Positions 43,659-52,928 of a stretch of DNA of 64,000 bases are shown piece by piece. The notes under the pieces are model-generated. The model was not told the DNA's origin and did not search any database. It was given only the letters and a program-made list of their open reading frames with translations. The stretch is from Lewinella sp. 4G2 (lineage in GTDB: Bacteria > Bacteroidota > Bacteroidia > Chitinophagales > Saprospiraceae): positions 2,480,001-2,544,000 of the forward strand of contig NZ_LVWJ02000014.1 in assembly GCF_001625015.1 (NCBI RefSeq). Direction: 5' to 3'. Made by a program: the position numbers and the translations under genes. Each line of letters begins with the position of its first letter. Position 1 is the first letter of the stretch.

Positions 43659-44765
43659 ATGATTCAGACTACCATTGAACGTCCCGTCAGCGAGGCTGGA
43701 GCTACACAGTCCCACCCGTTGATCACTCGTGCCAGCGTCCTGGCCGAAAGGTTTCGAAAATCTTTGCCGGGCACTTTGAAATCCCTGGGTATTACCCTGG
43801 TGTCGATGGCTCTTTTTCTGGCGGTTTGGCAAGTCAGTGCTACCTATCTCTACGGGGTAGAGGCCAACGCCCGGGTGGAGCGGGCCCTCTCCGAGCAGGG
43901 GGAAGTTGCCGCCCAGGAAATGCGGGATTGTATTGCTTCCGGCGCCGTCAGCTGTAAGCCAAATACGTTGCCGGCACCGGCCGAGGTATGGTCCGCCGCC
44001 GGAAAACTCCTGGCCGACCACCGGACGATCTCCGCCGACAAGGCCGCCTTTGCCGCCAAAACGGCCCCGCTTAACGCCACCCGCCTGGCGCAGGGGTTGG
44101 ACGCCATCACCTACACCGGGCGGCCGAGTTTTGTGGACCAGATCAAAACGAGCCTCTTTACGGTAGCCGTGGGGATGTTGATCGCCTTTTTGATTGCCGT
44201 GCCAATTGGCATCATTATCGGGTTGAACGAAAACTTACGCCAAGCCTTCAACTGGTTTATTCAGGTTTTCAAGCCGGTATCTCCGGTGGTTTGGTTGCTA
44301 TTGGTTTTCATGATCGTAAAGACGATGACGCTGGGTTCGGATAATGATACCTCATTTTTGATCTCCGCCATCAGTGTTGGGCTGTGCTCTATGTGGGCCA
44401 CGCTGGTCAATACGAGCGTGGGGGTATCTTCCGTAAACCAGGAATACATCAACGTGGCCAAAGTGCTCAAATTGGGAATCTCCAAAAAGATATTCAAGGT
44501 GGTGCTGCCCTCCGCGATACCGCTCATTTTTACCGGATTGCGCATCACCGTTTCGGTGGCCTGGATGGTGCTCATCGCCATTGAACTGCTTGCCCAAAGC
44601 CCGGGCTTGGGGTCCTTCGTATGGGAAGAGTTCCAGAATGGAGCTAATGATTCCAACGCCAAAATTCTCGTCGCCATGTTCGTAATTGGCCTCATTGGCT
44701 TCCTGCTGGATCGGGTGATGTACTACGTACAGCAGTCGGTTTCCTTTGAGAAAGCGCTGGCTTAA
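43659..44765 (+). CDS. nrtB: Nitrate ABC transporter permease (NrtB type)
   Basis: 368 residues from the ATG at 43659, 28 bp after nrtA. TM1 is at about 45-67 (LGITLVSMALFLAVWQVSATYLY). Then comes an unusually long periplasmic insert (about 68-160) with two Cys (RDCIASGAVSC). The permease domain follows, with the EAA-type loop NQEYINVAKVLKLGISKKIF and SAIPLIFTGLRITVSVAWMVLI. Standard NrtB proteins are around 270-280 residues; the insert accounts for the extra length. Confidence 0.9.
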   Translation: MIQTTIERPVSEAGATQSHPLITRASVLAERFRKSLPGTLKSLGITLVSMALFLAVWQVSATYLYGVEANARVERALSEQGEVAAQEMRDCIASGAVSCKPNTLPAPAEVWSAAGKLLADHRTISADKAAFAAKTAPLNATRLAQGLDAITYTGRPSFVDQIKTSLFTVAVGMLIAFLIAVPIGIIIGLNENLRQAFNWFIQVFKPVSPVVWLLLVFMIVKTMTLGSDNDTSFLISAISVGLCSMWATLVNTSVGVSSVNQEYINVAKVLKLGISKKIFKVVLPSAIPLIFTGLRITVSVAWMVLIAIELLAQSPGLGSFVWEEFQNGANDSNAKILVAMFVIGLIGFLLDRVMYYVQQSVSFEKALA

Positions 44766-44834
44766 GACAAATAAACTCCGGGCTGCGCTGAGACCCGGGG
44801 AAGGTCCCTTTCCCTAATTGTAAATAGTTTTTCT

Positions 44835-45713
44835 ATGTCTGCTACTCCCGTGATTGAATTCCGTAACGTATCGAAGTGGTACGGCGAGGGGGCCAACCGT
44901 ACGGACGTCCTCTCGAACATTAATTTGACGATTGCGGAGGGTGAATTCCTTGCCATCGTCGGATTTACCGGGTCTGGCAAGACCACCCTTATCAACCTGA
45001 TGACAGGCCTCATCCAACCCTCGGAAGGGGAGGTGTTGTACCGGGGGGCGCCCATTACCGGCCCCGCTCCGGAGCGGGGGATCATTTTCCAGAATTACAG
45101 CTTGCTGCCCTGGATGACGGTATACCAGAACGTTGCCCTGGCCGTGAATCAGGTATACCCCGACTGGCCCAAAGCCAAACGTGATGAACACATTCGCCAA
45201 TTCGTGGAAATGGTGAACCTGAGCCCCGCCGTAAATAAGTACACCAAGGAACTTTCCGGAGGGATGCGCCAACGAACGAGTATCGCCCGGGTTTTGGCGA
45301 CTGACCCCGATCTGCTGCTGATGGATGAGCCACTGGGTGCCCTCGATGCCCTTACCCGCGGTAACCTGCAGGAAGAGATTCTCAAGATCTGGAGCGCCAA
45401 CCGGCGTACGGCCGTCCTCATCACGAACGACGTGGACGAAGGCATATTTATGGCCGACCGCGTAATTCCCTTGACCCCCGGCCCAAAGGCTGAGCTTGGT
45501 CCTGATTACCGGGTCGACCTGGCCCGGCCCCGGGATAAAAAGGCCTTGAATACGGACGTCAACTTTAAGCGCGTACGCACCGAGATCCTGAATTATTTAG
45601 TGGAGTTGGGTGAAGCGGCGAAGTCCGACCAAAGCCTGGAGGTAGAGCTTCCTGACCTGGAACCCATTCAGCCGGGTACCCGTAGCTATTCATCTTTCCG
45701 GCGCGCCGGATAA
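44835..45713 (+). CDS. nrtC: Nitrate ABC transporter ATP-binding protein (NrtC-like, without C-terminal NrtA domain)
   Basis: 292 residues with Walker A GFTGSGKTT (about 47-55), Q-loop IFQNYSLLPW, signature LSGGMRQRTSIARVLA and Walker B LLLMDEPLGALD. The C-terminal extension (about 240-292) is short; cyanobacterial NrtC has a full substrate-binding-like regulatory domain here, which is missing. It pairs with the NrtD-like protein encoded 9 bp downstream to energise transport at the inner membrane. Confidence 0.9.
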   Translation: MSATPVIEFRNVSKWYGEGANRTDVLSNINLTIAEGEFLAIVGFTGSGKTTLINLMTGLIQPSEGEVLYRGAPITGPAPERGIIFQNYSLLPWMTVYQNVALAVNQVYPDWPKAKRDEHIRQFVEMVNLSPAVNKYTKELSGGMRQRTSIARVLATDPDLLLMDEPLGALDALTRGNLQEEILKIWSANRRTAVLITNDVDEGIFMADRVIPLTPGPKAELGPDYRVDLARPRDKKALNTDVNFKRVRTEILNYLVELGEAAKSDQSLEVELPDLEPIQPGTRSYSSFRRAG

Positions 45714-45722
45714 ACTTTTATT

Positions 45723-46520
45723 ATGTCCCTCAATCCTCCTACTTTTTCGCAGCGCGATATTGCGTTGAATATCAATAAGGTCACCAAGACTTACCCGACG
45801 CCTACGGGAGATTACGTAGTGTTGGACCAGCTCGACCTCCAGGTTCGCCGGGGGGAATTTGTTTCCATCATCGGCCACTCTGGCTGCGGGAAGACAACGC
45901 TGCTGACGATGATCGCGGGGCTTAACGAAATAACCGGAGGGGAGATCTCCGTCAATGAATTTCCCATCACGGGGCCGGGGCCGGACCGGGGGGTGATCTT
46001 TCAGGCCCCCAGTCTGCTACCCTGGATGACGACGTTGGAGAACGTGTTGCTTGGCGTTCGCCAGGTCTTTCCTCAGGCGACCAAGAAGCAGTTGCTGGAT
46101 ATCTGCAAGTATTACCTGAATAAAGTGGGCCTTGGTAATGCCCTCAACAAAAAAGCTACCGAACTATCGCAGGGGATGCAGCAGCGGGTGGGCATAGCGC
46201 GCGCCTTCGCCCTTAAACCAAAGATCTTGTTACTGGACGAACCCTTCGGAATGCTGGATTCTTTGACGCGCGCGGAACTGCAGGACGTCCTACTCGACGT
46301 ATGGGACAAGGAAAAAATTACCGCCGTGCAAATCACGCACGACGTGGACGAAGCCATCTTCCTGGCCGACCGCATCATCATGATGACCTCCGGACCCCGC
46401 GCGCAAATTGGCGATATACTGCCCATCAACTTTGAGCGGCCCCGTGTCCGCAAGGAAATTCTTAATCACCCAGATTATTATGGCTACCGTAAACACCTGA
46501 TCGATTTTTTGGAACACTAA
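45723..46520 (+). CDS. nrtD: Nitrate ABC transporter ATP-binding protein (NrtD type)
   Basis: 265 residues, single ATPase domain: Walker A GHSGCGKTT (about 57-65), Q-loop IFQAPSLLPWMTT, signature LSQGMQQRVGIARAFA and Walker B ILLLDEPFGMLD, D-loop/H-loop ITHDVDEAI. It lacks a regulatory extension, as NrtD does. Last gene of the porin-nrtABCD operon and convergent with the response regulator gene. Confidence 0.9.
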   Translation: MSLNPPTFSQRDIALNINKVTKTYPTPTGDYVVLDQLDLQVRRGEFVSIIGHSGCGKTTLLTMIAGLNEITGGEISVNEFPITGPGPDRGVIFQAPSLLPWMTTLENVLLGVRQVFPQATKKQLLDICKYYLNKVGLGNALNKKATELSQGMQQRVGIARAFALKPKILLLDEPFGMLDSLTRAELQDVLLDVWDKEKITAVQITHDVDEAIFLADRIIMMTSGPRAQIGDILPINFERPRVRKEILNHPDYYGYRKHLIDFLEH

Positions 46521-46619
46521 GCGTCGTCATCTTCTAGAGCGCTTTTCATAGTAAAGAGTAGAACTTTAGTGAGAATCGGAAGCCAGGTGGCCATCATTGC
46601 TGGATAATGGCCCACGACC

Positions 46620-47282
46620 TTACACCAGGCCAAGCGTGCGCGCCCGATCAATGAGTTCGCGCTTATTCCCGACGGCTAATTTATCCATCAACTTGTAGCG
46701 GTGGGTTTCGACCGTCCTGCGGCTCAGGCCAAGCTGGTCCGCAATCTCCTGGTTCGAAGCGCCCTTTACTACTTCCTGTAGAATTTGTTGCTGACGTTTG
46801 GATATTTTGACGCGCTCTTCGGCAGCATTTGATGGGGTAGGGGTTACCGTAGCTACCGGCCGCCGCATGATTTGGCGGACGAGGATATCCGTCAGGTCCC
46901 CCGAGAAATAGCGATCCCCGGCCATGATGGTGTGAATAGCTTTGAGAAATTCGTCGCGGTTAGCATCCTTCATCAGGTAACCGTGGGCCCCAGCGTCGAT
47001 TGACTGTAGCACGTATTCTTCACTATCGTGCATGGATAGCATTAGGCACCTGACGGGGGAGCCTAAGCGCTTAAGTTCCCTTACGGCTTCGATGCCGTTC
47101 ATTTTAGGCATGCGGATATCTAAAATAACCAAGTCCGGTTGTTTGCGCGTCACTTCGAGCACGCCGGCTGCTCCGTCGCCCGCCTCTCCGATTACCTCCA
47201 GGTTTTCTGCGTCTTCTAACAAACTTTTGATGCCGTCACGAACAAGCGCGTGGTCATCGACTAATACAATCTTAATTGGCAT
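46620..47282 (-). CDS. NarL-like LuxR-family response regulator
   Basis: 220 residues. The receiver domain (about 1-120) has the acidic pocket VLVDDHALVRDG, the phospho-acceptor Asp55 in LVILDIRMPKMNG, and the Lys in GYLMKDAN. The C-terminal helix-turn-helix of the LuxR/NarL type is at about 155-215 (ISKRQQQILQEVVKGASNQEIADQLGLSRRTVETHR). With the NarX-like kinase upstream it forms a two-component system inside the nitrate island. It is the best candidate for binding the TACGTA boxes (inference). Confidence 0.9.
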   Translation of the reverse strand: MPIKIVLVDDHALVRDGIKSLLEDAENLEVIGEAGDGAAGVLEVTRKQPDLVILDIRMPKMNGIEAVRELKRLGSPVRCLMLSMHDSEEYVLQSIDAGAHGYLMKDANRDEFLKAIHTIMAGDRYFSGDLTDILVRQIMRRPVATVTPTPSNAAEERVKISKRQQQILQEVVKGASNQEIADQLGLSRRTVETHRYKLMDKLAVGNKRELIDRARTLGLV

Positions 47283-47356
47283 GGATAAACTTTAAGTTGC
47301 TTCATCCAGGTTGCTCCAGCTGGTAGATTTCCTGGCTAATATTCAGCTTCGGCAAT

Positions 47357-49057
47357 TTACGCAACATCCGGCATGGGCAGGTTGATCGTCACCTTAGTAC
47401 CCGTTTCAGAACTGCTGCGGACGAAAAGCCGGCCATTTAGATCTTCGACTCTTCCGGTCATGTTTCTCATGCCGAGCCCGCTACTGTCCGCCGGGCGGTC
47501 TTCGATGGTATCCTGATCAAAGCCGCGACCGTCGTCGACGATGGTTACACTGAATAACTGTTCGCCGGGTGAAATGGTAACAAAGATCAATTCCGCCTCT
47601 GCATACTTGATGGCATTGTTGATGGCCTCCTGTACCACCCGGTAAAGGTTCACCTCTTGTGCCGCGTCAAAACGAACGTCAAACCCTTGATTTTCAAAGA
47701 CGATTCGTTGGCCGGTGAGTCGGCTCAGCTCGCGGCAGAGTTTTTCGAGCCCCGCGGCCAAGCCGTAGTCCGCAAGCTCAGGAGGGGATAGGTTGAAGGT
47801 GGCTACCCGAACGGAAAGAATGATCTCTTTAGCCAGGTCCCGCAGTCGCTCCACCTTCCGGGCGTTGTTGTCCTCGGGGCCGAGGCGTAATGATTCCAGG
47901 CTATATTTCAGGCCAGTCAGCTTTTGGCCGATTCCGTCGTGGAGGTCGCGGGCGATTCGCAGCCTTTCTTTTTCCTGGGCGGCAGCGATCTGACGTGACC
48001 GGTTGTGCCCCCGTTGCACCTCTTCCTCCAGGCGTTCCTGATTGATGCGGGTCAGTTCAGCTTCATCGAGCTTTTGGCGAGTAACGTCGGTTGCCAGAAA
48101 GAATAATTCGGTATCGCTTCCCACCTTACGGGCTGGGATGATCGTCACTGCTAACCACCGAATATTTCCAGTTGCATCCAGGATGGCCCATTCACCGTTT
48201 TGGCTCCCCGCTCGCGCTTTATCAAAGGCCTCAGCGTACTGACGGGTTAAATCGGTATCGCTATGTAGGGCCGCGGAAAGTGGGCGTCTGCCTCCATCCT
48301 CCCACCAACCGATCATTTTGGATAAAAGGGTACTGATGAAGAGTGGGGAACCGTCCCGCCTCAGGGTAGCAAAAAGCACCGCTTCGTCCAAAGCCTCGTT
48401 CAGCGCGTGAAGTTCCCGTAGGCTTTCTTCTCTGGCGGAGACAGCTTTCTCAGCGGCAACCTTTGCCGTTTCCTGAGCCAATCGCTCACCTTTCAGTTCC
48501 GTGATCCGGTTACGGACGAATCGGGAGATGGGGCGAAAGATGAAAAGTAGCTCCAGGAAGAGGATACCGAGGGTGATGGCCCCCAGCCACCTTTTGGCCC
48601 GTTGGAGGCGAACCACTTTTGCAGCGGCGTTGGTGGAAATATCACCTACGATGCCATCCATGCGGGTTAAGAATATCTCCGCAAGACTGTCAGCCACTAA
48701 AGGCCCCGCCGCCAGAAAGGAAGTGACGACCGTATCCAGCGATGTTAGTTTGGCCAGGACTTCCGGCCCCACGGGTTGCTGCTTCAGCCAGCTATGGCGA
48801 TCCATGAACTCGACTCGTAGCAAATCGCCCCCACTCTGATCGAGGAGCAGTGTTTTCGTGATGCGCTGGCTGAGCATTCGCTGCCGGCCGGCTACGTTAA
48901 TGATCTCAGCATCATCCCGCTGGTCGTTCAAAAAAGTGCCCACTGACCACTGTTCGGCAATTACGGCCAGGGCGATTAGACCGAGAGCAATGAGGTAAGC
49001 CCGGCGCAGACGTTGAAACGCATCGTCGTAATTTTTTCCCGGAGTCGTACCGTTCAT
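47357..49057 (-). CDS. NarX-like sensor histidine kinase
   Basis: 566 residues. TM1 at about 20-38, then a periplasmic helical sensor with INVAGRQRMLSQRI (about 53-66), which resembles the nitrate-binding P-box of NarX/NarQ and PilJ-type sensors. TM2 is at about 152-172 (AITLGILFLELLFIFRP). A coiled linker and PAS-like domain (about 210-340) follow. The HisKA_3 box has phospho-accepting His in RIARDLHDGIGQKL (about 371), and the HATPase domain carries NNAIKYAEA, DDGRGFD and GLGMRNM. It likely senses nitrate/nitrite in the periplasm and phosphorylates the NarL-like regulator. Start codon overlaps the DUF4202 stop region by 4 bp, so both are co-translated. Confidence 0.88.
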   Translation of the reverse strand: MNGTTPGKNYDDAFQRLRRAYLIALGLIALAVIAEQWSVGTFLNDQRDDAEIINVAGRQRMLSQRITKTLLLDQSGGDLLRVEFMDRHSWLKQQPVGPEVLAKLTSLDTVVTSFLAAGPLVADSLAEIFLTRMDGIVGDISTNAAAKVVRLQRAKRWLGAITLGILFLELLFIFRPISRFVRNRITELKGERLAQETAKVAAEKAVSAREESLRELHALNEALDEAVLFATLRRDGSPLFISTLLSKMIGWWEDGGRRPLSAALHSDTDLTRQYAEAFDKARAGSQNGEWAILDATGNIRWLAVTIIPARKVGSDTELFFLATDVTRQKLDEAELTRINQERLEEEVQRGHNRSRQIAAAQEKERLRIARDLHDGIGQKLTGLKYSLESLRLGPEDNNARKVERLRDLAKEIILSVRVATFNLSPPELADYGLAAGLEKLCRELSRLTGQRIVFENQGFDVRFDAAQEVNLYRVVQEAINNAIKYAEAELIFVTISPGEQLFSVTIVDDGRGFDQDTIEDRPADSSGLGMRNMTGRVEDLNGRLFVRSSSETGTKVTINLPMPDVA

Positions 49058-49656
49058 CCATTTAATTTCTTGACCTCCAGGATTCGGTCAATCCAGCTGC
49101 GCACCTTGAGGGAAGTAGGTAAGTCCATTGCAGCCCGTTTGCCTGCCTCGGACATTTTGTCCCAGGTCTTATACAAGATATCTAATACTTGTGCTTCGGC
49201 GTGATCGATGGCAAACTCCTCTAGGTAAAACTCCAGAAATACGTGGCAGATGACGTCTTCAAGCAACTGCGTTTCCGGGTCACTTAACAACTGTTTCTTC
49301 CGGATCAGATGAGCGACTCGATCAATGATCTCTGGTGCAACGTTAAGCACGGCCAGAATCTCGCTGGCTCGTTGGGCGTGGTATGCCTTCATGTCATTTC
49401 GCCACTGAAAATATCCGGTGCGTCCGACGGGGTAGGTGGCTCGGGGGAATTTCCATCGTTCCAAATGCTGCGCCCGGGCGGCCAGACGCAGCGCTACGGG
49501 AGCATCGGGAGCATAAATAGCTAAGCGCTCACTCATCCGGATTCCGTAGGCGAGTTCGTAGGGGAGGGGCCCATCAACCGTTTCGGTTACCCGGGAATCC
49601 TGAGCGTTCAGGGCGTCAAAAGCAGCCAGGGCGGCGATTTCTTGGTATTGATCCAT
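49054..49656 (-). CDS. DUF4202 protein in the nitrate island
   Basis: 200 residues, soluble, mostly helical. The family signature is clear: LRLAARAQHLERWKFPRATYPVGRTGYFQWRNDMKAYHAQRASEIL at about 57-102, with His and Arg residues that could bind a metal or nucleotide. Its biochemical function is unknown. A 4-bp overlap with the sensor kinase gene and location beside nirBD tie it to nitrate/nitrite regulation or metabolism. Confidence 0.85.
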   Translation of the reverse strand: MDQYQEIAALAAFDALNAQDSRVTETVDGPLPYELAYGIRMSERLAIYAPDAPVALRLAARAQHLERWKFPRATYPVGRTGYFQWRNDMKAYHAQRASEILAVLNVAPEIIDRVAHLIRKKQLLSDPETQLLEDVICHVFLEFYLEEFAIDHAEAQVLDILYKTWDKMSEAGKRAAMDLPTSLKVRSWIDRILEVKKLNG

Positions 49657-49816
49657 TGCGAGACGAAGTTAGGGCATCAGGTATAGTACGCCTACGCCGG
49701 TAGTATGAAATTAGGCGAAGGCCCTAAAATATTAGCTACTGGCCGGAGTACACCAAGTTTCAGTAAGCAAGCGCATACAACAACAAAGTCGTGCCTGAGC
49801 TGAAGACCAGAACCAA

Positions 49817-50227
49817 CTAGTCCGCAAAACCAACGTACACAAGATCATTTTCCACTCGGACCGGATAAATCGCGAGGGGTGGGCAGTCGCCGTTCAGGTT
49901 CTTCCCGTCCTCCAAGCTGAACGCTTTTTTGTGGAGGGGGCAGGCAATTTTGGGGATGCCGTCCTGAACGCCCGTCAAGCCGCGGCCAAGCACGTTTTCC
50001 AATTTATGCGGGCATAGATTTTGGCAGGCATACCAGGCATCCCGGCGTGCAAAGTAAAAAACTGCTACCTGGCGGTTACCGTACTTAATGGTCCCGCCGA
50101 CTCCGCTCGGAAATTGGCTAACGTTACCCGCGAGTACCCAGTTTGCTACCTGCGCAACCTTTACGGTGGTGTAGGTGGCCTCGTTATTCGTCATTACCGG
50201 CGGGGCATGGAGTTGTTGGCTATTCAT
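49817..50227 (-). CDS. nirD: Nitrite reductase small subunit (Rieske [2Fe-2S])
   Basis: 136 residues from the ATG at 50227; an ATG at 50248 would overlap nirB by 10 bp, and a third is at 50194. The Rieske motifs are NLCPHK and IACPLHKKAFSLEDG, which carry the two Cys and two His that hold the cluster. NirD is the small partner of NirB in assimilatory NADH-nitrite reductase. It lies directly downstream of nirB. Confidence 0.9.
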   Translation of the reverse strand: MNSQQLHAPPVMTNNEATYTTVKVAQVANWVLAGNVSQFPSGVGGTIKYGNRQVAVFYFARRDAWYACQNLCPHKLENVLGRGLTGVQDGIPKIACPLHKKAFSLEDGKNLNGDCPPLAIYPVRVENDLVYVGFAD

Positions 50228-50238
50228 TGGAGAGATGT

Positions 50239-52752
50239 TTAGGTCCACGCGACGGGCATTTTTTGCTGGCGGAGCGGGGAAAAGGAAAGGCTCTCGTCGG
50301 CCTCAGGCGTGTTTGTAAAAGTCTGGAAGCGGCTTCGGATGGCGGGATTCGTTACGGCCTCTTTCCACTCACATTTATAATTGTGAACGAGTTCGGCCAT
50401 TTCTGCCTCCAGTTCAGCGGCGATACCCAGCTGGTCCTCAACGACGATGCTTTTGAGGTAGTCAATACCTCCCTCCAGGCTATCGAGCCACGCAGCCGTT
50501 CGCTGCAGGGGAGCCGCCGTACGGAGGTAGAACATTAAGAACCGGTCCAGGTACTGAATACAGGTGGCCTTGTCCAGGGGGCCGGCCAGTAATTCCGCGT
50601 GGCGAGGCCGGGCGCCACCGTTACCGCAGACGTAGACGTTATAGCCTCCCTCAACGGCGATGAGGCCGAAGTCCTTTCCCCTTGCCTCGGCACACTCGCG
50701 GATGCATCCACTTACTCCGCCCTTTAGTTTGTGCGGAGAGCGCAGGCCCCGGTACCGATTCTCAAGATCAATAGCGAAACTGACGGCCTCATCCATCCCG
50801 TAACGGCACCAGGTACTACCCACGCAGGATTTTACGGCGCGCAAAGATTTACCGTAGGCGTGCCCACTTTCAAATCCGGCGGCAATTAATTCTTCCCAAA
50901 TGATGGGAAGCTGCTCGAGACGGGCACCGAACATATCAATTCGTTGGGCGCCGGTGATCTTGGTGTAGAGGTCGTACTTGGCGGCAATGCGCCCAATATC
51001 CATGAGCTGGGCTGGCGTGATCTCCCCCGCGGCAATGCGGGGCACCACGGAGTAAGTGCCATTACGCTGGATATTGGCCAAATAGCGATCATTCGTATCC
51101 TGGATGGCCGGTTGGCGATTGGCCGTTTCCATGTTCACGGTCGCAAAAATGCTGGCTAGCGCGGGTTTACACGTTTCGCAGCCTTCACCGGCCCCAAAGG
51201 CATCAACCGCCTCATCGTAGTTCGTTACTTTTTTTAGGATGACCAGGTCGCGCAGCTCCTGCCGGGTGTAAGGGAAGTGGTCACAAATTACGTTGCGGAC
51301 CACCTTGCCTTGCGCCTTCAGATGGCTATCGACCAGGTCGCTGATCATGGGTTTGCAACCACCGCAACCGGTGCCGGCCCCGCAGCACCCCGCCAGATCC
51401 TTGACGGATTGTGCCTTGCCATCGTCCAGCAGTTCGGTAAGCTGGCCCTTGGTGATGTTCTCGCAGCTACAGATAACCGCGGTGGCGGGCAAATCCAGCA
51501 CACCGGCTCCAGCTTCGGCGCCACCCCGGGCACCCAGGATGAGGTCTTCGGGGTTGGGCGGTAGCGCCATATCATTTTGCACCATTTGGTGGAGCATATT
51601 GTAAGCGCTGGCGTCGCCGACGAGAATGCCACCCAGCAACTTGGTGCCGTCAAGTGAAACGTTAATCCGTTTGTATACCTGCGCGACTTCGTCGTGGAAG
51701 ATAATGGAGCGTGCTTCGTCCGGACTGGTAAAGGGTTCCCCAAAGCTGGCCACGTCCGTACCGATCAATTTTAATTTGGTGGACATGTCGATACTGGGCG
51801 GCATAGCGGCAAGTCCGTCGTCAGCCATCAGATGGCCGAGGGCGACGCGGGCCATTTCGTAGCCGGGGGCAACCAGACCGTAGATCATGCCGCGGTACAG
51901 GGCAGCCTCACCAATTACGTATACATCCGGAGCATTGGTACGCAGGTATTCATCACAGACGATCCCGCCACGGGGGCCTACCTCAATGCCCGCCTCCCGG
52001 GCCAGTTCATCCCGTGGTCGGATGCCGGCGGATACCACCAGCATATCGGTCGGGAGTTCCGAGCCATCCGCAAACTCAAGGTGGGTGATGCACCCGTTGC
52101 CGGCGATCTGCCGGGTATTCTTATCGCAATGCACGCCGAGGCCAAGGTTGACGAGCGTGTCTTTCAGCACGTCGGAGCCTTTATCGTCCAGCTGCCGCGG
52201 CATGAGCCGGGGCGCGAATTCTACGACGTGGCTTTCCAGCCCCATATCGAGCGTCGCCTTGGCTGCTTCCAATCCGAGCAGCCCGCCACCTAGGACGGAT
52301 GCGCTAGCGTTCGGTTTCCCCTTGAGTTTGGCCGCGTAATCCAGGATACCATCCAGGTCTTCGATGGTGCGGTAAACGAAGACGCCTTTCTTATCCCGTC
52401 CGGGAATTGGGGGCATGAACGCACTTGAACCCGTGGCCAGAATGAGGCTGTCGTAGGCGTAAGTTTCACCACTGGCAGTCGTCACTCGTTTGGCGGCTGT
52501 ATCAATGGCAATGATCTTCTGGCCACACTGCAGTTCGATCCCATTCTCTGCGTACCAATCGCTGGAAGCCAGGCAAAGACGGTCTGCATCCCGGTTGGCG
52601 AAGTATTCGCTTAGGTGGACCCGGTCGTAGGCTGGGCGGCGCTCTTCGCCGAAAACGATCAATCGGTAATTACTACGCCGGGCGTGGCGGCTGAATAGCT
52701 CACAGAATTTGTGGCCAACCATGCCATTGCCAATGAGTAAGATGGTTTTCAT
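50239..52752 (-). CDS. nirB: NAD(P)H-nitrite reductase large subunit
   Basis: 837 residues. The N-terminal part (about 1-290) is an FAD/NAD(P)-binding oxidoreductase (ILLIGNGMVGHKFCEL, LILATGSSAFMPPIPG, SVLGGGLLGLEAAKA). Two BFD-like [2Fe-2S] modules follow (VICSCENI ... CCGAGTGCGGCKP, about 415-475, and a second near 485-540). The C-terminal part is the siroheme nitrite reductase with the cluster ligands CVGSTWC (C-x5-C) and CIREC (C-x3-C). Reduces nitrite to ammonium in the cytoplasm. Preceded within 64 bp by a dense cluster of TACGTA boxes. Confidence 0.95.
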   Translation of the reverse strand: MKTILLIGNGMVGHKFCELFSRHARRSNYRLIVFGEERRPAYDRVHLSEYFANRDADRLCLASSDWYAENGIELQCGQKIIAIDTAAKRVTTASGETYAYDSLILATGSSAFMPPIPGRDKKGVFVYRTIEDLDGILDYAAKLKGKPNASASVLGGGLLGLEAAKATLDMGLESHVVEFAPRLMPRQLDDKGSDVLKDTLVNLGLGVHCDKNTRQIAGNGCITHLEFADGSELPTDMLVVSAGIRPRDELAREAGIEVGPRGGIVCDEYLRTNAPDVYVIGEAALYRGMIYGLVAPGYEMARVALGHLMADDGLAAMPPSIDMSTKLKLIGTDVASFGEPFTSPDEARSIIFHDEVAQVYKRINVSLDGTKLLGGILVGDASAYNMLHQMVQNDMALPPNPEDLILGARGGAEAGAGVLDLPATAVICSCENITKGQLTELLDDGKAQSVKDLAGCCGAGTGCGGCKPMISDLVDSHLKAQGKVVRNVICDHFPYTRQELRDLVILKKVTNYDEAVDAFGAGEGCETCKPALASIFATVNMETANRQPAIQDTNDRYLANIQRNGTYSVVPRIAAGEITPAQLMDIGRIAAKYDLYTKITGAQRIDMFGARLEQLPIIWEELIAAGFESGHAYGKSLRAVKSCVGSTWCRYGMDEAVSFAIDLENRYRGLRSPHKLKGGVSGCIRECAEARGKDFGLIAVEGGYNVYVCGNGGARPRHAELLAGPLDKATCIQYLDRFLMFYLRTAAPLQRTAAWLDSLEGGIDYLKSIVVEDQLGIAAELEAEMAELVHNYKCEWKEAVTNPAIRSRFQTFTNTPEADESLSFSPLRQQKMPVAWT

Positions 52753-52755
52753 GCA

Positions 52756-52816
52756 TACGTGGTTTACGTAGACAAAACTACGTAATACGTATACGTATTG
52801 CCAAGCAAACTACGTA
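52756..52816. promoter_or_regulatory. Cluster of TACGTA operator-like boxes upstream of nirB
   Basis: Perfect TACGTA at 52765-52770, 52779-52784, 52786-52791, 52792-52797 and 52811-52816, plus TACGTG at 52756-52761. Two carry the extended AAACTACGTAAT form also seen upstream of the porin operon. They lie 4-64 bp before the nirB start codon. Spacing is less regular than in the other array. Confidence 0.7.
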
Positions 52817-52928
52817 ATTTATGCGCTCGCCTAAATAATAACCGCGGTGGCTAACTTAGATCCAAGGCATTTCTAAGCTGACTGACGCGTTGCCTTGCAT
52901 AAAATAGTAGGTAGTGCACGGCGTCCAA

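Noticed and set aside
46586..46615. TGGCCAT/ATGGCCA inverted repeat between nrtD and the response regulator gene
   Set aside because: A possible terminator, but the stem is short, bulged and lacks a T tract.
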